Below, piece after piece: positions 5,447 to 8,011 of a DNA stretch of 8,011 nt. The translations under genes were made by a program, and so were the position numbers. The notes beneath the pieces were generated by a model. The model was not told the origin of the DNA. It searched no databases and worked only from the letters and a program-made list of their open reading frames with translations. How positions within the stretch are numbered: position 1 is the first letter of the stretch; the number at the start of each line of letters is the position of its first letter. Where the stretch lies: assembly GCA_937998045.1 (NCBI GenBank), contig CALKVG010000742.1, positions 1 through 8,011 on the forward strand. The letters run 5' to 3'. Source of the DNA: an uncultured Myxococcales bacterium. GTDB taxonomy: Bacteria; Myxococcota_A; Polyangia; Polyangiales; Polyangiaceae.

Positions 5447-7965
5447 ATGCCGAATCATTGGACACGACGAAGAGGGGCGAGCGGCGTGTGCGTACTTGCC
5501 GTGTGCGCGCTGATCCCGGTGGGTTGCGGGACCGGCGACGCCTCGAACGCGTACACGGGGTCGGACGCGGGCGACGACTCAGCCGTGGCCCAAGGGGACA
5601 CGGGGTCGGCGACGGGGCCCACCAACGGCGACGCCGGAACGGGCGCCGACTCGATGGCTCCTCCGATGCAAAGCGACGCGGGAAGCCCGGGGCCGGGGGC
5701 GGATGCGAGCGACGGCGGTACGGACGCGCCGGCCGGCCCGAGCGTGTCGACGGTCTTCTCGATGGACACGCCGAACGTGGTGCGCCGGTCGAACATCGTC
5801 CTCGGCAAGGCGAACACGAGGCCGGAGCAGCTGATGGCGCTCGGCAACGGTTCGCTGGGCGCCGCGGTTTGGGCGGCGAACGGGTTCACCGCGCAGCTCA
5901 ATCGCACCGACACATTTCCCGATCGCAAATCGCCGGGGTGGGTGACCATCCCAGGGCTCGCCGCGCTGACCGGCGCCTCGGACTTTCATGGCACCGTGGA
6001 CCTTTACGACGCGATGCTGAACGAGTCGGGCGGCGGCATGACCGCCACGGCCTTCGTCCGCGCCGACGCACCCGAGCTCGTGGTCGACGTCACCGGCGCC
6101 GACCCGAACTCGATGCAATCCGTGAAGGTGAATCTCTGGAACGGACGCTCGCCGATGGCCCAGGCCGCCGGGAGCACCGCGCTGCTCGCCGAGACGTGGC
6201 AAGACAACAGCGGGGTTGGGAACTCCGGCCAGACCTTCGGGACGCTGGCGGCCGTCACCGTGGCTGGTCAGAACGTGAGCGCGCAGATGGTGGACGGGGT
6301 CACCGTTCAGGTGAACTTCAAGCCCAACTCCGACGGCTCCTTCCGCGTCGTGGTGGCTTCGCCGACGTGGACGGGAGGAGATGCGATGTCCGCCGCGACG
6401 AAAGCGCTCGGATCCGACGCGACCGCCGACGCGATGCAGCTGCGCGCCGGACACCTGTCCTTCTGGCACGACTACTGGGATCGCATCGGCCTCGTCGAGA
6501 TGAACTCGTCGGACGGGACCGCCGATTACCTCGAGGCCGTACGGACGATCTACCTCTACACGACGGCGGCCGAGATGCGCGGGACGCTCCCCGGCTCGAA
6601 CGTCGGACTCGCCGATCTGTTCGACTTCATCCAGGACACGCAGATGCCGCCGTTCTGGCCCGCCGGGTACTGGGTGTGGAATTCCCGCATGCTCGTTTAC
6701 GCGAACATGACCTCCGGCGCGTTCGACATGAACACGCCCGAGTTCAACCTCTATCAGTCGAACCTGATGGCGCTAGAGTCGTGGACGATGAGCAGCATGT
6801 CCGGCAAACCTGGAATCTGCTTGCCGGAGACGATGCGTTTCAACGGCAACGGGACCTGGTTCGGGGGCACGGGCGGCGGGTCGTGCAACGAGAGCGCTTC
6901 ACCCGGCTACAACGCGCTCACGGTCTCGAGCGGCGCCGAGGTAGGCCTCTGGGTCTGGCATCAGTACCTGATGACGCAGGACCAGTCGTTTCTCATGACC
7001 AACTATCCGCTGATGAGCCAGGCGGCTACGTTCCTCCTCAACTACGCGACCACGGGTGCGGACGGACGCTTGCACACCAACGCGAACGCCCACGAGACGC
7101 AATGGGCGGTCAACGATCCGACGACCGATATCGTCGCGATGAAAGCGCTCTTTCCGGCCACCATCGCCGCCGCCGGGGTGCTGGGAGTCGACGCGCCTCT
7201 CGTGGCGCAGCTCAAGGACGCGATCACCAAGGTGCCGGACCTCCCGCGCACCGATCCCGGCAGCCACATGCAGCTCCTGTCGGCGTCGGACGACGCGGCC
7301 GGGCAGGACGTCTACGCGATCTCGTACCAGCCGAACGCGCCGCTGCACAACACCGAGAATCTCGATCTCGAAGGGGTCTGGCCGTACTCGCTCATCGGCG
7401 ACACGGACCCGAACTTGCCCCTCGCCGTGCGCACGTTCAAGAGCCGGATGTACGTGCTCAATCCCGACTGGAGCTACGACGCCATTCAAGCCGCGCGGCT
7501 CGGTTTGAGCGCCGAGGTGGCCAACGCTCTCAAGACGGTGACGCAGAACTACCAGTCGTTCATCAACGGGCTGGGCTTGTGGAAGGGCGGCACGAACTCC
7601 GGGACGATGACGCCGTTCATCGAGCAAGCCGGAGTCCTCGCGGCCGCCATCAACGAGGCGTTCGTTCAGGACTACGATGGTCTCCTCCGGATCGTGCCCG
7701 CGTGGCCCCAGGGTTGGGACGGCGCAGGGACCGTCTTCGTTCAGGGCAAGTCGAAGGTCGACGTTCAAGTCAAGGGAGGCCAGGTCGTCCTCGTCGTCGT
7801 GGAGGCGGGATCGACGGGGATGATGCAGGTGCGAAATCCCTGGTCGGGGCAGGCGCTCGAGGCGATCGACGGCACCACCGGTGCCGTCGCGGTTCCGTCG
7901 ACTTCGTCGGCGACGTTCATGCTGCCGACATCGGCCGGGCATTGGTACGCGCTGGTGCCCGCGGG
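5447..7965 (+). CDS. GH95-like glycoside hydrolase, lipoprotein (3' truncated by contig end)
   Basis: About 839 genomic residues are visible and there is no stop codon; the frame stays open through the adapter to base 8011. The N terminus is a lipoprotein signal: RRR at 7-9, a hydrophobic core, then IPVGC with the predicted lipidated Cys27 (Pro at -3 is unusual). An Asp/Gly-rich linker spans 28-98. The N-terminal beta-domain follows, with LGNGSLG at 132-138, a hallmark of GH95 and related families. The alpha/alpha-barrel runs from about 341 (HDYWDRIGL) to 735 and a beta-rich C-terminal domain follows. Candidate active-site elements are WNSRM (411-415), PETMRFNGN (460-468), AHETQW with E550 as possible general acid, and PFIEQ with E726. 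GH95 alpha-fucosidases have an Asp near the last position, so this is a divergent relative and the sugar specificity is open. I recall similar actinobacterial proteins that end soon after this point. It acts outside the cytoplasm on glycans. Confidence 0.85.
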
Positions 7966-8011
7966 CTGTCTCTTATACACATCTGACGCTGCCGACGATC
8001 TTACGCGTGTA
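7966..8011 (+). other. Nextera/Tn5 adapter contamination (not genomic)
   Basis: CTGTCTCTTATACACATCT (7966-7984) is the 19-bp Tn5 mosaic end used in Nextera tagmentation. GACGCTGCCGACGA (7985-7998) is the adjoining adapter on the i5 side. TCTTACGC (7999-8006) is the reverse complement of GCGTAAGA, which I recall as i5 index 517. GTGTA (8007-8011) begins the following P5-side adapter. The order and lengths fit a read-through read exactly. It translates into the familiar artefact peptides CLLYTSDAADD, LSLIHI and, on the other strand, MYKRQ. Confidence 0.98.

Noticed and set aside
2775..5465. 896-residue open frame on the - strand
   Set aside because: It is Arg/Ala/Asp-rich with no recognisable motif and lies antisense to two clearly identified enzymes; a typical high-GC shadow.
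7765..7980. 71-residue - strand frame starting MYKRQ
   Set aside because: Its start codon and first residues come from the adapter; the rest is antisense to the hydrolase.
7966..7984. Natural Tn5/IS50 end
   Set aside because: The mosaic end is followed directly by the commercial adapter and index, so it is library DNA and not a genomic transposon.
5458..7986. 842-residue + strand open frame
   Set aside because: It is an Arg-rich shadow of the glycoside hydrolase in the neighbouring frame and ends in the adapter-derived LSLIHI peptide.

Overview
The window is a GC-rich bacterial contig, about 8 kb, with five genes that I consider real and a synthetic sequencing adapter at its right end. Three proteins have the look of secreted or surface lipoproteins from Myxococcota (Polyangia-type): Gly/Ser/Asp-rich low-complexity linkers directly after a lipobox cysteine, and compact ten-cysteine modules. 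I infer a soil-type myxobacterium or a close relative; the sequence alone does not fix the taxon.

Left part (2-2037, + strand): the 3' end of a gene for a linker plus seven-bladed beta-propeller of the virginiamycin B lyase (streptogramin lyase-like) type, with a Cys-rich tail. A small lipoprotein with a 15-residue tandem repeat and its own ten-cysteine tail follows 50 bp later.

Middle (2080-5351): a TetR-family repressor on the - strand is divergent from a two-gene + strand operon encoding an EthA/MymA-type Baeyer-Villiger monooxygenase and, 3 bp downstream, a zinc-free quinone oxidoreductase-type MDR enzyme. The intergenic region is the most informative DNA here. Three exact inverted repeats GGTAC-N6-GTACC lie at 2743-2758, 2782-2797 and 2808-2823. 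They overlap two face-to-face sigma70-like promoters and the predicted start and leader of the monooxygenase transcript. The arrangement parallels the mycobacterial ethR-ethA pair and suggests a ligand-inducible module that oxidises a ketone, aldehyde or thio-compound and handles the product.

Right part (5447-7965, + strand): a large lipoprotein glycoside hydrolase related to GH95 (alpha/alpha-six barrel). Its frame stays open to the end of the window with no stop codon, so it is easily missed by stop-bounded ORF finders. From 7966 to 8011 the sequence is not genomic: it is the Tn5 mosaic end, Nextera adapter, an 8-base i5 index and the start of the P5-side adapter. The hydrolase is therefore cut by the contig end, probably only a little short of its true C terminus.
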